From Eutrigla gurnardus (taxonomy: Eukaryota; Chordata; Actinopteri; Perciformes; Triglidae): a stretch of 64,000 nt of DNA. The DNA is taken from assembly GCA_963514095.1 (NCBI GenBank), contig OY741282.1, forward strand, positions 12,734,347-12,798,346. Direction: 5' to 3'. The position numbers and the translations under genes were made by a program. Shown in pieces: positions 36,187 through 49,383 of this stretch (position 1 is the stretch's first letter; the number at the start of each line of letters is the position of its first letter). The notes beneath the pieces were generated by a model that saw only the letters and a list, made by a program, of their open reading frames with translations, had not been told where the DNA came from and searched no databases.

Positions 36187-37744
36187 GGTAGTTGAGTGAG
36201 TGGCACTGCTGACACAGAATGGGGGTACCTGCAGACTTTAAGATCACTTTTTGTTTTCACAAATAGCTGTTGAAGAGGTCCATATCCTAATCCTAGTTCC
36301 AATCCGAAACGTAGTCCTTCTCCGTTGAATTCCTTAATTTAGACAATTAAACGCTAAAGGAGGATGCAGCCATTCATAAATGATGAGCTCAAGACAAGTG
36401 GCAAAACACACGAATCCAAGCCTGAAAACTTTAAAAACACAGGTTAATGAAACTCCTACAAGCTTAATGAACAGTTCGTTTTATACTGCCTAAAAGTATG
36501 CACCTCGCTTACACCTGCTTGAATACAATGTGCGCCCTTCAGTAGGTGTGTGCGTGTGTGTGTGCGTGTGTGTGTGTAGACAAGAATAGGTACAGATGGT
36601 TGATGAATTGAAGGAAAATCCAACATATTTTTGATGGCCCTAACATTTCCCATACGTTGACAATTGGGTTGAGCTCTGGTGATTGCAAAAGCCCTTGCAA
36701 ATGATTCATCTCGTTTTGATACATTAAGCCATAGGGAAGCATCTGCTTTTGTTGTGGTACTCAACTAATTTATTCAGGTATTATCTTCAATTTGTCACCC
36801 GTGTGTATTTACTTTACTTGATATACATCCCTTCAATGCAGGTAGATGTTTATATAAATAAACAAATTATGGACCATGGATCATTTTATGTGTAATTCGC
36901 GTACACCTTCAAAAAATGTACAATACAATGCAACACAACACCAAACTATGTCCTTACACATTAACAAACACATGAGGACAAACACACACACAGGGCTGGT
37001 TTACTGCATTACAATGAAAGGCAGCAAAAGACCGTGGTTGCCAAGAATTAACCTTTGCCGTAGTCGCAAACTGTGTTGAGGCCACGGCTAAACTAGCCAG
37101 CAGGAGCCTAGCTAGGTTTAGCTAGCGCCGGTTAAACACGATAAGCTGCTCCTTAGAGGTTTTTACAACGTAGATCCTTAGTATGCAACCATGCAATAGA
37201 ACATATTTTAATTGAATGGTTCAGCTTGACATTTGTGTGATAAAAGTGTAGGTTTAAGACGTGTTATGTAGTCCATTAATTACGACACAACATCAGTCTC
37301 TTTGTTGATAATGTAAGGTCGGCTAGTCGGGCTAACTAGTCTGTTTCAGCCAAAATGCACCAATATTTCTCACACTCGAAGAAACATCTATTTTAGCAGT
37401 ACACATCAAATGCATCCAGTACCCAACACGTTAATTATCAAAAGGGGAGATTACCTTTGAACACAAGTAAGAGTGCCTTCTTTCCTAGATGTAATGCTAA
37501 CAGACTTGGCACGCTATGCGCCTGCTTCCCTGTTAGCTAGCTAGCTAGCAGCATAAGCAACGGATTAGCAAGCGGCTGTGTGACTTCTTCTACTTCAATT
37601 TCCGGCAGACAGTAGTGAGGGTTAGCGCATTGCTGCCTCTCGCCGGAAATAAAAGGAACATGTTACTCCTAATGATGCCATAAAAAAAGTAGGTTCTTCG
37701 CTATATCCAAACACAGTTATACATTGTAAATATCAATCACACAT
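36187..37744. other. srsf9 upstream region
   Basis: No coding exon. A possible 5' UTR intron is suggested on the minus strand: an acceptor-like TCTGCAG at about 36229-36235, just 5' of the start exon, and a donor AAAG|GTAATC at 37455. A first non-coding exon would then lie between about 37456 and 37600, where the DNA contains CCGGAA (ETS-type) boxes and repeated GCTAGC. A degenerate GTGTGC microsatellite is at about 36546-36578. The rest is unremarkable AT-rich sequence. Confidence 0.4.
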
Positions 37745-38372
37745 CTCAGAGGCCACAGCAACTCATTTTGGACAAACTGCTGGACATTATTGACAATGCC
37801 ACCCCCCAGAGCCTGTTCAGGGGAAGGCTGCTCCTTCCCAAGTGTAGGACCAACAGACTCAAGAACTCCTTTGTCCCTCATGTCATCATACTCTCCAACT
37901 CCTCACTGGGGGGAGGAGGAAATAGGGTTAAGAGGACAGAAGGGAAGGAGTGGTAGCCGCTCACTGTGCAATTAATAATTAATAATCTACTCATACATAC
38001 CTGGACACTCTTCTTCTTTTCTTGTGCAATAACTTAATCCACCACTTAAGTGCAATAATTTAATTTAATTTAACTGCTAATTGCCGCTAATGTCATTTAT
38101 CCTATGTACAAAAAACACAATGCCATATAAGGTCCTATATATTTTATCTCTATTTTTTTATATTTATCTGCTATACAGTTCTCTACACTTAACTTATTTT
38201 TTTATTTTACTTGTATTCTTATCTCTACTTTATATATATTGAGTTAAGAGTTTATTGTTTAATGTATATTATTTACCTTCTATATTTATTATAATATATA
38301 TACGTTTTGTAAGCTGCTGGAAACCCAATTTCCTTGCGGGAGTCATCCCAAAGGGATCAATAAAGATGAAAA
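37745..38372 (+). mobile_element. 3' end of a non-LTR retrotransposon (LINE remnant)
   Basis: The frame from about 37768 reads DKLLDIIDNATPQSLF, then GRLLLPKCRTNRLKNSFVPH. From memory this is the tail of the reverse-transcriptase polyprotein of L2/Rex1/CR1-like fish LINEs (Cys/Arg-rich, ending in SFVP..I.L.NSS). An AT-rich 3' UTR follows, then a terminal TTTCCTTGCGGG...GGGATCAATAAAG typical of such elements. Only this 5'-truncated end is present, so the copy is dead. Confidence 0.75.
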
Positions 38373-39247
38373 AGAGAAAGTCTATGTCTAAGTCTCTATT
38401 TCATTAAAAAATGGCCTCTGTAGTGTATCTGGATGACAGTGACCTGCCAGTCATGATTCCATTCAATCAATCACAAATGCTTCTTCTACCACTGAAAACA
38501 CAAGATGCTCCGTGCTCTATTCTAATTGTCTCCTGCACATTCTCACAGTTTTTTTGTCCCAGAACCCCCAAGTCCTTCACTTTGACCTTGTGTCGGCTAC
38601 TTCATGCTGTTCTTAGTTCTCTCTGGACATTTCAGAGATTAGGTCTCTGGGTGGGTTGTTATACAACCAATTACATAATACTTGTTCAAGACATTGCTTC
38701 ATGAGGAATCTGCTCACTGGGAAACACACAATTCAAAATTGTGTTTAATACTAAAAACGTACAGTAATATAGTGTTGTAATCATTACATTGCTAAAGTGA
38801 TATGTAATGTAATGCAATATGTATAAATAAAAATGTGATTATTAAAGATTTGCTTACTGTCAGACAGTCAGATTGATGCAACCGACACCACTATTTGAAA
38901 CAAACAGCTAACAATTTGTGAAGAGAGCTAATGTGACAGAGGATGTGGGTAAATGAGCCATAACGTCGCATATGAAACTGTAATCTCACTGTGGTTTACT
39001 TTGCAAGGGTGTTTTCGACTCGCGCGAGAACGCGCACTAGCAGTCATACGCGCACACGCGACGCTAAGCAACGTGCGATGACTGCGTTCAAGCCAGTGAT
39101 GTAAGCGATGTAACATGTGAGGTACCGCCCCGCGAGACGACTTCAACTGGCGAGCGCGCGCTCCCCCTGGCAGCTCCATATAAATAGACGCTACGGCGAA
39201 GTGTGGCCGCTGCTCGTCGTTGCGTTGAGAACGGGAGGGGAAAAAAC
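38373..39247. promoter_or_regulatory. prodh: Upstream region and promoter of prodh
   Basis: 38373-38990 is AT-rich and shows no gene. 39010-39240 is GC- and CpG-rich, with several CGCGC/ACGCG words. TATAAATA at 39179-39186 lies about 60-70 bases before the prodh ATG, which fits a TATA-driven start near 39210. Confidence 0.55.
39179..39186 (+). promoter_or_regulatory. prodh: TATA box candidate of prodh
   Basis: TATAAATA set in GC-rich sequence, 61 bases upstream of the start codon. The best TATA match at any start in the window. Confidence 0.55.
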
Positions 39248-42200
39248 ATGTCGTACACAAAGTTTGTAGCAGGTCTTGTTAGGTTAAACCCGGGCAACGT
39301 CGGGAAAATACGCGTATCGCCTGGAAGATGTCGGTCAACGGTGGCATCCACCAAGAGCCAAGAGGAGAAAGATCAGCAGATAGATGGCTACACCGTGGTG
39401 GAGGCGTCGCCGGTGGAGCTCATCAGCGAGACCAAAAATGTCCCAAACGCGTTGGATAAAATCCACGTTGACTTTGAGAACACGGAAGAAGCCTACAAAA
39501 GCAAGGATAACATTGAGCTGCTCCGAAGTCTGCTGGTCTTCAAGCTTTGCACAATTGACGTCCTCGTTGAAAAGAACAAAGAGGTGAGTTCATTTTGTTC
39601 AAAAGTTCCAGTTAACAACAACAAAAAGTACTTTTCAATGTTTGTGGAGGCAACTTGTAAGTGTATAACCGCGTAATAATTAAGTGAATACTACTTGGTG
39701 CTATATTCTAATAACTAAATTCTAATTAACTGAACTGTGGTTAACTGAAATACAACTTATTGTTATCTTTCAGTTGATGGATCTGACAAAGAAGGTGTTC
39801 GGTAAGTGGATGTTTGAGAAGATGATGAAAATGACCTTCTATGGTCAGTTTGTGGCAGGAGAAGACCACAACTCCATCAAGCCTTTAATTCAGAAGAATC
39901 AGGCCTTCGGTGTGGGGGCAGTTCTGGACTACAGCGTTGAAGAGGACTTGACTCAAGAAGAGGCAGAGAAGAAGGAAATGGAGTAAGTCATGTTTATGCC
40001 TGATAGCAGGAGTTTAGTGAAGGCGACAAATGTAGGCTACTTTCTTGTTAGGATTACCTGTTCACATAGAGTGAAATGTTTTACTGACGCTTTAAACCAA
40101 GCACATTTAATCGGTTTCCAATATCTATATTTGGACACATTTGCACTGGTGTAAGAGACTTATGTAACATGCAAAACTTGTTGAGCCAAGTCTATTTATG
40201 TAGCCTGTATCACATGCTCTCAAGACTAGGTACGCCTAAAAAGCAAACTCCAGGAAACTGGATGAAACACTGCACAGGCCAGTGCCATAAATAGTTTAAC
40301 TCAAGTAATAAATGTAAAGTCATGATAAAAAAACAACAAATACAATTAACAGTGCATTTATAGCAAACTCAATTCCCATAAACAACAAATAGATATTACA
40401 TGAAAAGTAGTAGGAAGAAGTGTTCACATTTCTAGTCCTTCCTCTTCTCTTTAACTCCACAATCATCAAATAAATACGCCATACGTATCTCTCTCTGTCT
40501 CTCTCAAAATAATAATTTGACCCCTTTATTAACATACGGAACAAAGTGTCTAAAACATGAATAATAAAACTATTGTTTGATGTGACTCAATTCTTATCTT
40601 ATCACTTCAGTTCTAACCTCCATTATGTTTCTTATCAAATTAATATGAGTCACATGTGTTTCCTCAACATAAACAAGACTGTAATCAAAACCAGATAATG
40701 CCTGTCCTTTATTGGTTGGCTAGGAAAGCTCCCTCTCCTGTGATTGGTCGAGCTGGGGGGTTGTAGCATACTGAAACGCCTGCCAGCCTTTTAGAGTAAT
40801 GTGCCGGATTCCTTTGTGAGGCACACACAAGGAGTCCGGTGTTATGCAATGTTCTGGCATCAACCCAGGATGTCCTCAATAGGCCCAAAAAACATCAACA
40901 AATATCGAGACTCTCCTTTGAAAGAAAAAAAATGGTTACTCCCTACAAAGAAGCTAACACTCGTGTCACAACACGTCTTTAAGAGAGGATCATCATCATA
41001 ACTGCATTTAAAAGGTCACAACAAATGATATCTCTTTCCTCTACAAAGAGATGTTTTTCTGTCTTTTTCCTTCTTCAAAAATACTCACTGACACACTGTC
41101 CCACTGAGTAACTGATTTGGAACAACGTGAATGACATGAGAAGTTAAAAAACAGAAAACGTAGATGAAATAATCTCTTTTTTTTTCTTTTTTGTTGTGCA
41201 GGAAAGTGAACAGTCTGAGTCAGATGCAACGTTTGCCATTCTATTCTGATGCCAATCCTTTCTTCTTTTTCAGTGCATGTGTTTCTGTAGCAGAGAAAGA
41301 ACATCCAGGTTTGTATATATCTTGAAAATAACTGATTTATTGAATGTAATGTAGTGTGCTGTTCAATTTCAGAATGTGTTGCGCAATCAGACACGGCATG
41401 CTTTAAAGAACTGCTCTACAGTTAGCCGGCAGAAATACAGGTTTCATTTGATACTCAGTTACTTCAGCATGGGCTGGAAGCAACACTAACCAAGTGTTGC
41501 TGTTTGTATGTCTAGTCATGTGGTTTACCCTGGAGTGTACGGGTTATATTTAGGATTTAGTGGCATCTGAAAGGTCCAGTCCAGTGGGTAAAGTGAGAAG
41601 ACACTTGCTGCATGTGACGTGGTTGATGATTGAAACTCAAGTATATCATTCACCATCCACTGCTTTCTCTGGTCTTATATTCAAATCTGATGTGATAACC
41701 AAGGTTGGTTTATCAGCAAGAAACATTCCTAAATACATATTCTTAGTATCACCAGCAATATTAGTGGTAGTAGTACTTGCTGAGTATTTTCTGAGTAACA
41801 TTTCCTTCTTCTAACTCCAGATGCTGATCATCGTGAGAAGAAGTACAAGGCCCATCGTCAGTTTGGGGACAGACGCGGAGGCGTTACTAGTGCTCGGACG
41901 TACTTCTATGCCGATGAGTCCAAATGTGACAACCAAATGGAGACATTCATAAACTGCATTAGAGCCTCTGGTAAGTAGTTGCATGTGAATTGGCTTCTGA
42001 GGAAGCAATTATGAGATTATTATCATATTGGCTATCAGAAAATGTTTTATTTGCACTATAAATGATAGTGTTGAATTACACCTGTTAAAATGGGTGGAGA
42101 GTTATACAACATGGAGTAGCATAATATGTCTCATTAATTTCAGGGGGAGCCTCAGTAGATGGATTTTCTGCCATCAAAATGACTGCTCTTGGACGTCCAC

Positions 42201-45200
42201 AGTTCCTTGTAAGTTTTTATTTTAATATTAACTGAAAGATAATTTATTTATTTTTATATCATCATTTATATACAAGGTGTGAATGTTATTGATGGGCAAC
42301 AACAGGGCTTCTAGATCTTAACATTTATTACAGGGTAATGTAATGTAAAATACTGTCCACCTAACCTCATCACAGTATGATTCAAATGCAGTATTGGAAT
42401 TTGATCATCATCAGCTGTTCTGTGTTTGAACAGCTCCAGTTTTCAGAAGTCCTGGTCAAATGGAGACGGTTCTTTAACGTCCTCGCAGCACAACAGGGGA
42501 AATCTGAAATGATGGTTTTGGAACAAAAGCTGGAGATGGAACAGCTCAAGGTGTGTCAGTCTACTACAGGTTCATCCTTTACTGGTGTCCTCATTTTTGG
42601 TTGTTTGTAAGATCTTTTGTGAAAACACTGATAAGCTGCAATATGTTTTTTAATCTTCTAAATATTTCTTTGTAGGAAAGTTTGACTAAGATGGGTGTTG
42701 GAGCCGTGGGTGACATAGAGAACTTGCTAACTGGAGAGAAGCTGGGTTTGTCGGGGTAAGATGGTCACACATTATTACAATGACAACATATACTTCACAT
42801 TATTACTTGTATTAATTCTGTATTGTGTTAACATATTTTAACATATATTTTCTCACATCTGATTGCTAGAACGATAGACCTACTGGACTGGAACAGTTTA
42901 ATAAACGATACAACAAAAATGTCCAATCTACTTATGGTGCCAAACCTTGAGGTGAGTCCCGGAAATATTTGGTCGTGTGCCCAGACTCTGAAACGGGAAA
43001 GGGAAATAAATGCACAGTTGGTGGCCCATGCAAGTGGTCCTCAGTTTAAATCAGTGTGGGGATTTCCTCTAATCTGTACACTGTCTTGTGTAATGGAGAC
43101 AGAAGGACTTAATATCATCTTCTAAAGGGTGCCCTTTTGCTCCCAGGCGTGATGCAGCATTCAATAACAGAAACTTCTGTTTTGGTTATGGAGGAAAAGT
43201 GCAACATACTTCCTGAACTTCCCATTTCAGACCCCTACATTTTATGGATAAATGTAACTATACAGATAATGTTCTTATAAACAAATATAATAGTGATAAA
43301 TTAATTAGTAAATAGATTTTAAGCAAGAAAACAGTGACTTTTTCCCCCACATTAGAACATGTGGGAACAAGTTGTCGATCCAAGTCTTGTTTGCACAAGA
43401 AATGGAACTTCTCCCCACAAGATAAGTACTCACTAGTGGCAATAGCATATCTTCAAGTAAACATTTGTTCTGTTGACCTGAAAAATAATCTCATTTGGAA
43501 CATGTGTACTTTGCACATTTCTTCAGAGTTTGGATAAGTCCAGTAATATTGCACATGTGACTGTATCCAGTGAGAAAAAGGACACTGGAGAAAATGGCTG
43601 AGGCATTCTAGCTGCTCTCACCCCCACACCCACCACCCTGCCCTGTCTGTCACATACTGATAGCATATGTGGCTTTTTCCTGGTCATGAAGATGGCTTAT
43701 GCCAAAGTAGTTGATGTTTTTTTTGAGAGGCTTCATAGCAATCCGGGTACTGGTACACCATCCGTGGAGTCTGACTGTGTCTGAGGCCCCGAGGCTGAAT
43801 ATATTAACAATCTGGCATTTTTGTAGATGTCTGGCTAGTGTTTGTTGTCGTTCTTGTTTTTGGTTTTTCTTCCTGTGTTTGTTTGCTTGTTTGTTTTGTT
43901 TGTTTGTCTCCTGTATTGGTTTTGTGTGTTTTTTTTGTGTACTTGTTTGTTGTGGTGATTTTGGAATGAATTTTGAATATTATAAGAAATATAATAAGGG
44001 ATGTTTTTTTTTGTTTTGTTGTGCAGACAGGCCAATTGGAACCATTGTTGAACACGTTTACAGCCGAGGAGGAGAGGCAGATGAAGAGGATGCTACAGAG
44101 AGTGGATGTTCTGGCCAAGGTAAAGATGCCACAACAAATGAATGTGCATCTAGTAAACAATTACAATACAACAACATAGAAATCAAAATGAAAGCGATTG
44201 CAATCAAACCTGGTTCAAGCAAATCAAATAAATCTGAACTGTATAGTTTGCTGAAGTGAAGAACCCCTGTTTGTGTCGCACATTAATGACGAGTTAATAC
44301 CCTTCGTCTGTCTGCACCATGCAGCACGCCGTGGAGAATGGGGTGAGGCTGATGGTGGACGCAGAGCAGACGTACTTTCAACCAGCTATCAGCAGACTAA
44401 CCCTGGAAATGCAGAGGAGATTCAACAGAGAAAAACCAACCATTTTCAACACGTACCAGTGTTACCTCAAGGTGAGACCAAGACCCTCATTACAGCTCAA
44501 CACGACCACTTTCACTCTTCATTATTCTGGAAATCCCGATTGCTTGTCTCAACTGTGAAACCAAAACAACATTCTTAGTCACATTATTTTTTGTTGTTGC
44601 TACTAAATATACAATATGGTTAAAAAAGCCTAAACAGTTATTTTGTTTGTTTACAATAGCATCCCCCTGTACAGTAACCACAGTATCAGTAAAGCTGTAA
44701 TATGAAGTTATCACAGGGGGCTCTCGCAATGTCATTATTCGGGAAAATTTGTTTGACACATTTACCATTTTAATCTTGTTTGTGATACTTTCAGGAAGCC
44801 TATGATAACGTCACTGTGGATATTGAGCTGTCACGACGGGAGGGCTGGTACTTTGGTGCCAAACTGGTTCGTGGAGCCTACATGTACCAAGAGAGAGACA
44901 GGGCCAAAGAGATTGGCTACGAAGACCCGATAAACCCGGACTATGAGGCCACTAACAGGATGTATCACAAGTAAGATTTTTTATCAAGGCCATTTGTGGC
45001 TCAGCTAGAAGATGCCTGGATTTTCACCATCTGCTTTGATGTTTGTCCAGGTGTTTGGAGTATGTGCTGGAGGAGATCGACCACAGGAGGAAAGCAAATA
45101 TCATGGTTGCGACGCACAACGAGGAGACAGTGAAATTTACCCTCGAACAGTACGTTCTGTTTGAGCAAACTCAAAAGCCGTAAAGCCCTTGTTCATAAAG

Positions 45201-46296
45201 GATTAGTCCCTAATGGTTTCAACTAATGCCTAGGTTGTTGTGCTGAGTGAAATTGTGTCATTTGTCAACCTTCCAAAGCAATTAGGATTTACAGAATGAG
45301 ATTGGCAAATCAGTAATCGAATACACTCTTATGTAACCGCTCTTTAACGCTTTTTTTTTTTTCAGGATGAATGAGATGGGCCTCTCACCCGCGGAGAATA
45401 AGGTTTACTTTGGACAGCTGCTGGGGATGTGTGACCAGATCAGCTTCCCACTCGGTATGTTGAACTCAAATACTTAAAGTAAACAGTTATGGAATCACAG
45501 AGGCTTACGTCACACAGTCACATGGTCATGTACATGTTCCACCCGAGTGTAGCCCCTACACACGTCAGCTAGTCAACACTCAGCCGGCTACTGAACTTAA
45601 AATGGTTGATAGATATTTTGGGAACAAATAACTCCAGGTTCTCAATGTCCGAACTGTTACACAATATTACGTCAGTCTGGCTCAGCAGAGACTTTCAGTT
45701 TGAACAGAAACACGTCACTACTCAGATAGGGGTTAGGGTGCACACATTTACAAAAACAGTTTTTGACCCTGTCATGCGATATACGGAAGACTAACAACAG
45801 ACGTGCCAATGTGAAGGGCACTGAGCTTTCGTTTCTAAAGATGTGTTGCAATTTCAACGATCGTGCAGTGATCTGGTGATCAGTTGTTCAAGTAGAGTGG
45901 TTTGTTAAAGCCCATGAATAGTGATGTTAATGCTGCAGCAGCCCTGACCTTTATCCACTAGTTAAACATAAGGACTGGTTTGACCTTGTCCTATCACTTG
46001 ATATGTAATATCAAAAACCCATTTTTAGATATCAGCCCCCCCCCCCTTAAGCAGCACTTAATGATGTGGACATTGATGGTAAACGTGTCTCCTTGTTGAA
46101 AACAGGTCAAGCAGGTTTCCCGGTCTACAAGTACGTTCCATATGGACCCGTCAATGAGGTCATTCCTTATCTGTCTCGCCGTGCTCAAGAGAACCGTGGC
46201 TTCATGAAGGGATCCCAGAGAGAGCGTAGCCTCTTGTGGACGGAGCTGAAACGCAGGGTGCTAGGTGGACAGATGTTCTACAAACCTGTCTACTGA
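39248..46296 (+). CDS. prodh: Proline dehydrogenase 1, mitochondrial, 14 exons, 622 aa
   Basis: FAD enzyme of the mitochondrial inner membrane that oxidises L-proline to pyrroline-5-carboxylate, the first step of proline breakdown. Exons: 39248-39583, 39774-39982, 41274-41308, 41821-41970, 42144-42208, 42434-42550, 42676-42755, 42870-42951, 44027-44119, 44325-44471, 44795-44970, 45051-45149, 45366-45454, 46106-46296; 1869 nt in frame (human 600 aa). The N-terminus (about residues 1-35) is basic and non-acidic, as for a mitochondrial presequence. Family segments seen in order: FGVGAVLDYSVEEDL, ARTYFYADE, IKMTALGRPQFL, LLDWNSLI, RLMVDAEQTYFQPAI, AKLVRGAYM, VYFGQLLGMCDQISFPLG and YLSRRAQENRGF; the last carries the paired arginines that hold the proline carboxylate in this family. 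No ATG exists upstream in frame, so the start is 39248. A frame-extended non-ATG start at 39203 was not used. Confidence 0.97.
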
Positions 46297-49200
46297 GGAC
46301 TGAATATCACCTGCAGCATCTCTGTTATCATTCCACAGTTGTTTCTCCTAAGTGTAGAGGGGGATTACTATCCTTCGTCGGCTAAGCTGCACAGTGTGAA
46401 GGAACATTTTGCAGTTCTAATGACGTGTGTGTCATATGGTTTGGAGATTCATTTTGCTTATAGCATTATATTTAAAATAGAAGTCCATAATGACACACTG
46501 TCGAGATGTTTGTGCTGCCCCATTGACAAGTGATGATTGATATTGGTCTTTAAATCAGAATTAGTTTATTGAACTCAAAACGTGGCCTCTGAACATTGAT
46601 CCTCCATTACATAAAGCATGGATTTATTCAGGAGAGTCTAAGAGAAGAATATAGCGAACTAATGGTTACCAAAGGGGGCATACTTGTCTTGTGCTTTTTT
46701 AACTGTAAAAGACACTCTTTAGGTCCGAGAGGATTGTACATTATTTTAGAATATTTATTGCTGGTGTCACTGTATAAATCTACTTATACAAATAATTTGA
46801 TTATCATTGTACAGCGTAGGGATTTTTACTATATAAAAATGGCAGCAAATGTTGCATCACAAATCATATGTTCCTCTTTTTGATCACTCAAAACTGAAAG
46901 ACTCTGCTTCTGATTGTGAACTGTCATAGTTCATGTGCTTTAAAAATGAGGAAATGAGCCAACTACCTGTGCAAACTCCTTTTTCAGTCTTCTGAGTGGA
47001 ATGAAGCTGTAGAGAGACTCAGTCTGATCCATTTCAGGGGATTATTAGTGCCTTGTGTCCTATTTGACATGTGCCAGATGGTCAGAAGTCAAGAGCATTG
47101 TCTGTTTGTCAAACAACAGCAATAGATGTCAAACCAGAACAACAGAAACTATGCAGAAAACTGCTGTTAGTACTCCACGAACACCTGCACGGATGCGTAA
47201 ACTGCATAAGAAGAGAGCTGCCTATGAGGTTAATTGGTTTTTGAAGAGCCATTGAATCTGGTGTAAGTTGTGTTGCCTTGTCTTCTGAAAGATTGTGGTT
47301 GATTGAATGAAAGTCATGGAAAATGTGTTGAAATGGACTGGAAATGAATACTGTAAAATGTTCTTTTTAAAAGTCCTAAAGCAAATGTTAATGCAAACAA
47401 AATACGTGCTGCCTTTGTTAGTGGAACGTAGAGTTTGTGTGATTTAAGCTCAATGTTTGAACATGGAATGTTGATTTTAGAAAAGCTGGAATGAATTAGG
47501 CGTTGTGTTAACGTGGGTGTTTGGTTTTATTTGAATGTTTTGCTGATGTTTTTCCTTTCTTTTGTGTTTGGTTTCCTCAGCACCATATATATATGTATGT
47601 ATAGCTATACCATATCTTGTACATTTGTAAAATATATGTAATCATTTAACACAATAAAATACAGCAAGCATTAAACCAGGATCGTGTTTTGGATGTTGGA
47701 AGTGCACATTTACTTAAACAACCCTGAGCTGCAAATATATTGAGTCATTGGGGAGGATTTTTGAAAACACATATGAATGATTTTAAGACTAAATCTTGAA
47801 GTCCTTCAAAATGCAGCTTCTGCTATCGTAGGCAGCCATCACTACAGCCGGGTCGGATAGATAAAACCCTGATGTTATCTCGTATAGTGACAGATCTGGT
47901 TGTCCTCACTGACGTATCGTGATGCCAATAGCATGATGATTGGCACAAGTGCCCTGTGTCATGTGACCAACTGAATCAGAGATGATTCACCTCCAGCCAA
48001 AGTCAAAAGCATTGTTACAAAAACAAAAAAAATATCTCATGGGTAGACAAGTGTTCTCGTGACTGGACCAACGAGTTACTACGAGTGGGTCAACAAGTTC
48101 TCATAAACAACAATAATGAAAAAAAAAAAAAAAGATATTCATCAGTGCACATCATCATTCTCTGATCTGCTGCTGGAGTTGGTCAAATGTTGCTGTAACA
48201 CCACAGTGTTGTGGGGAATGTCACCATGGCTAATAGACATACACTTATATATAATTGCACATTTTTTGGGTATTACTGTACCTTGGTTACACCTATAGTT
48301 GCAATGTTCATACTTAAGAGAAATAGTTTTATTTAGCCTACATACTTACTAAACATGGTCACATGGTCAAGTGTACATTCAGAAGATACTTTCTATCTGT
48401 TTATTTGTAGCCTATTCTCCAAACCAATTCAGTGGGAGGAGAATTGACACCTGACTTCTTTCAGTCCTCACAGCCAATGAGACTACATCAGGGAGTGTAC
48501 AGCATGTGGAACAATAGACTGGAGGCTGTTCTTTCACCATTGTAGAAAAGTCTCACCCTGACAACTGCTAATGCTGTCATCTGCAGGTAAATCAAGCTTT
48601 TTATTTGTATTTCTTCCACACATACATCATCCACACGTATCCTTCTTTGAGGTCATTTGACAAATATGTTTTGGATATGTTTTAGGATTATGGGTCTGGA
48701 GAATTGTTATTTGAAGTTAATACACATTTGTAGGCTTTAATCAAGTTTGATTTATTTCCTCGTGTACTACAACTACTGTCATGTAAACACACGATAGGTA
48801 TTCTCATCACATTTGACAAATGGACTGCGTATGTGACTATCAGTGTTAAAAATAAGAAGTCACAGCTGGTATGCAAAGGAACAGACTACATAAACACACA
48901 AAGCTTCTGTTCCCCTAATCTTTGTTTTTTGTGTGTCTCTTTCTGCTGCGTGGTGTGAAGGGAACCGAGTACCATAAACATGTTTAAAGTGTAAACATGG
49001 GGGCTCTGTTATTCCATAGAAAGAACGATGCAGCAGTTTTCTTGCTTATCTGTAATATCTCTCCTCTTTGTGCCATTTCGTTTTCCTACAATTTATAATG
49101 ATAAAGACACTTTTTCACAGAAGTTAACACCAGGTTACATTCGATTTAAATGGGTCAGGTCTGGGCTTTCTGTAAATACACATTCAAGTCTCTGCTGTAA

Positions 49201-49383
49201 GTAAGGTAAGGGTGTAATTAGTTCACCTGCATGTAAGGATTGTTACAGGGCGTTACACATGTTTATGAGCTGCTCACAATTACACAGCAAAATCCAACAA
49301 GGTGTGTATCAAAACTTTAAAGTCCTGTAAAGTTTTCCTATAGATGCATTCTCTCTAATTCCATTTTCCAGGTCCACCATTGG
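46297..49383. other. prodh 3' UTR and gal3st1 upstream region
   Basis: The prodh 3' UTR probably runs to the AATAAA at 47653-47658, about 1.35 kb after the stop. 47700-49370 has no protein match. A donor-like GCAG|GTAAAT near 48588 and an acceptor-like TTCCAG at 49366-49371 suggest a gal3st1 5' UTR exon and intron here. A poly-A run at about 48118-48134 is the only simple repeat. Confidence 0.5.
47653..47658 (+). terminator. prodh: Candidate prodh polyadenylation signal
   Basis: Perfect AATAAA in AT-rich sequence, the most convincing hexamer downstream of prodh. Confidence 0.55.

Noticed and set aside
38411..38704. Plus-strand 97-codon frame beginning MASVVYLDDSDLPV
   Set aside because: No recognised family or splice signals; lies between a LINE tail and the prodh promoter.
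39203..39247. Upstream extension of the prodh frame
   Set aside because: It has no ATG; the annotated ATG at 39248 follows the TATA box at a sensible distance.
43711..44259. Plus-strand frame of 182 codons across prodh intron 8
   Set aside because: Driven by a T/G-rich stretch; it runs through prodh exon 9 in the wrong frame.
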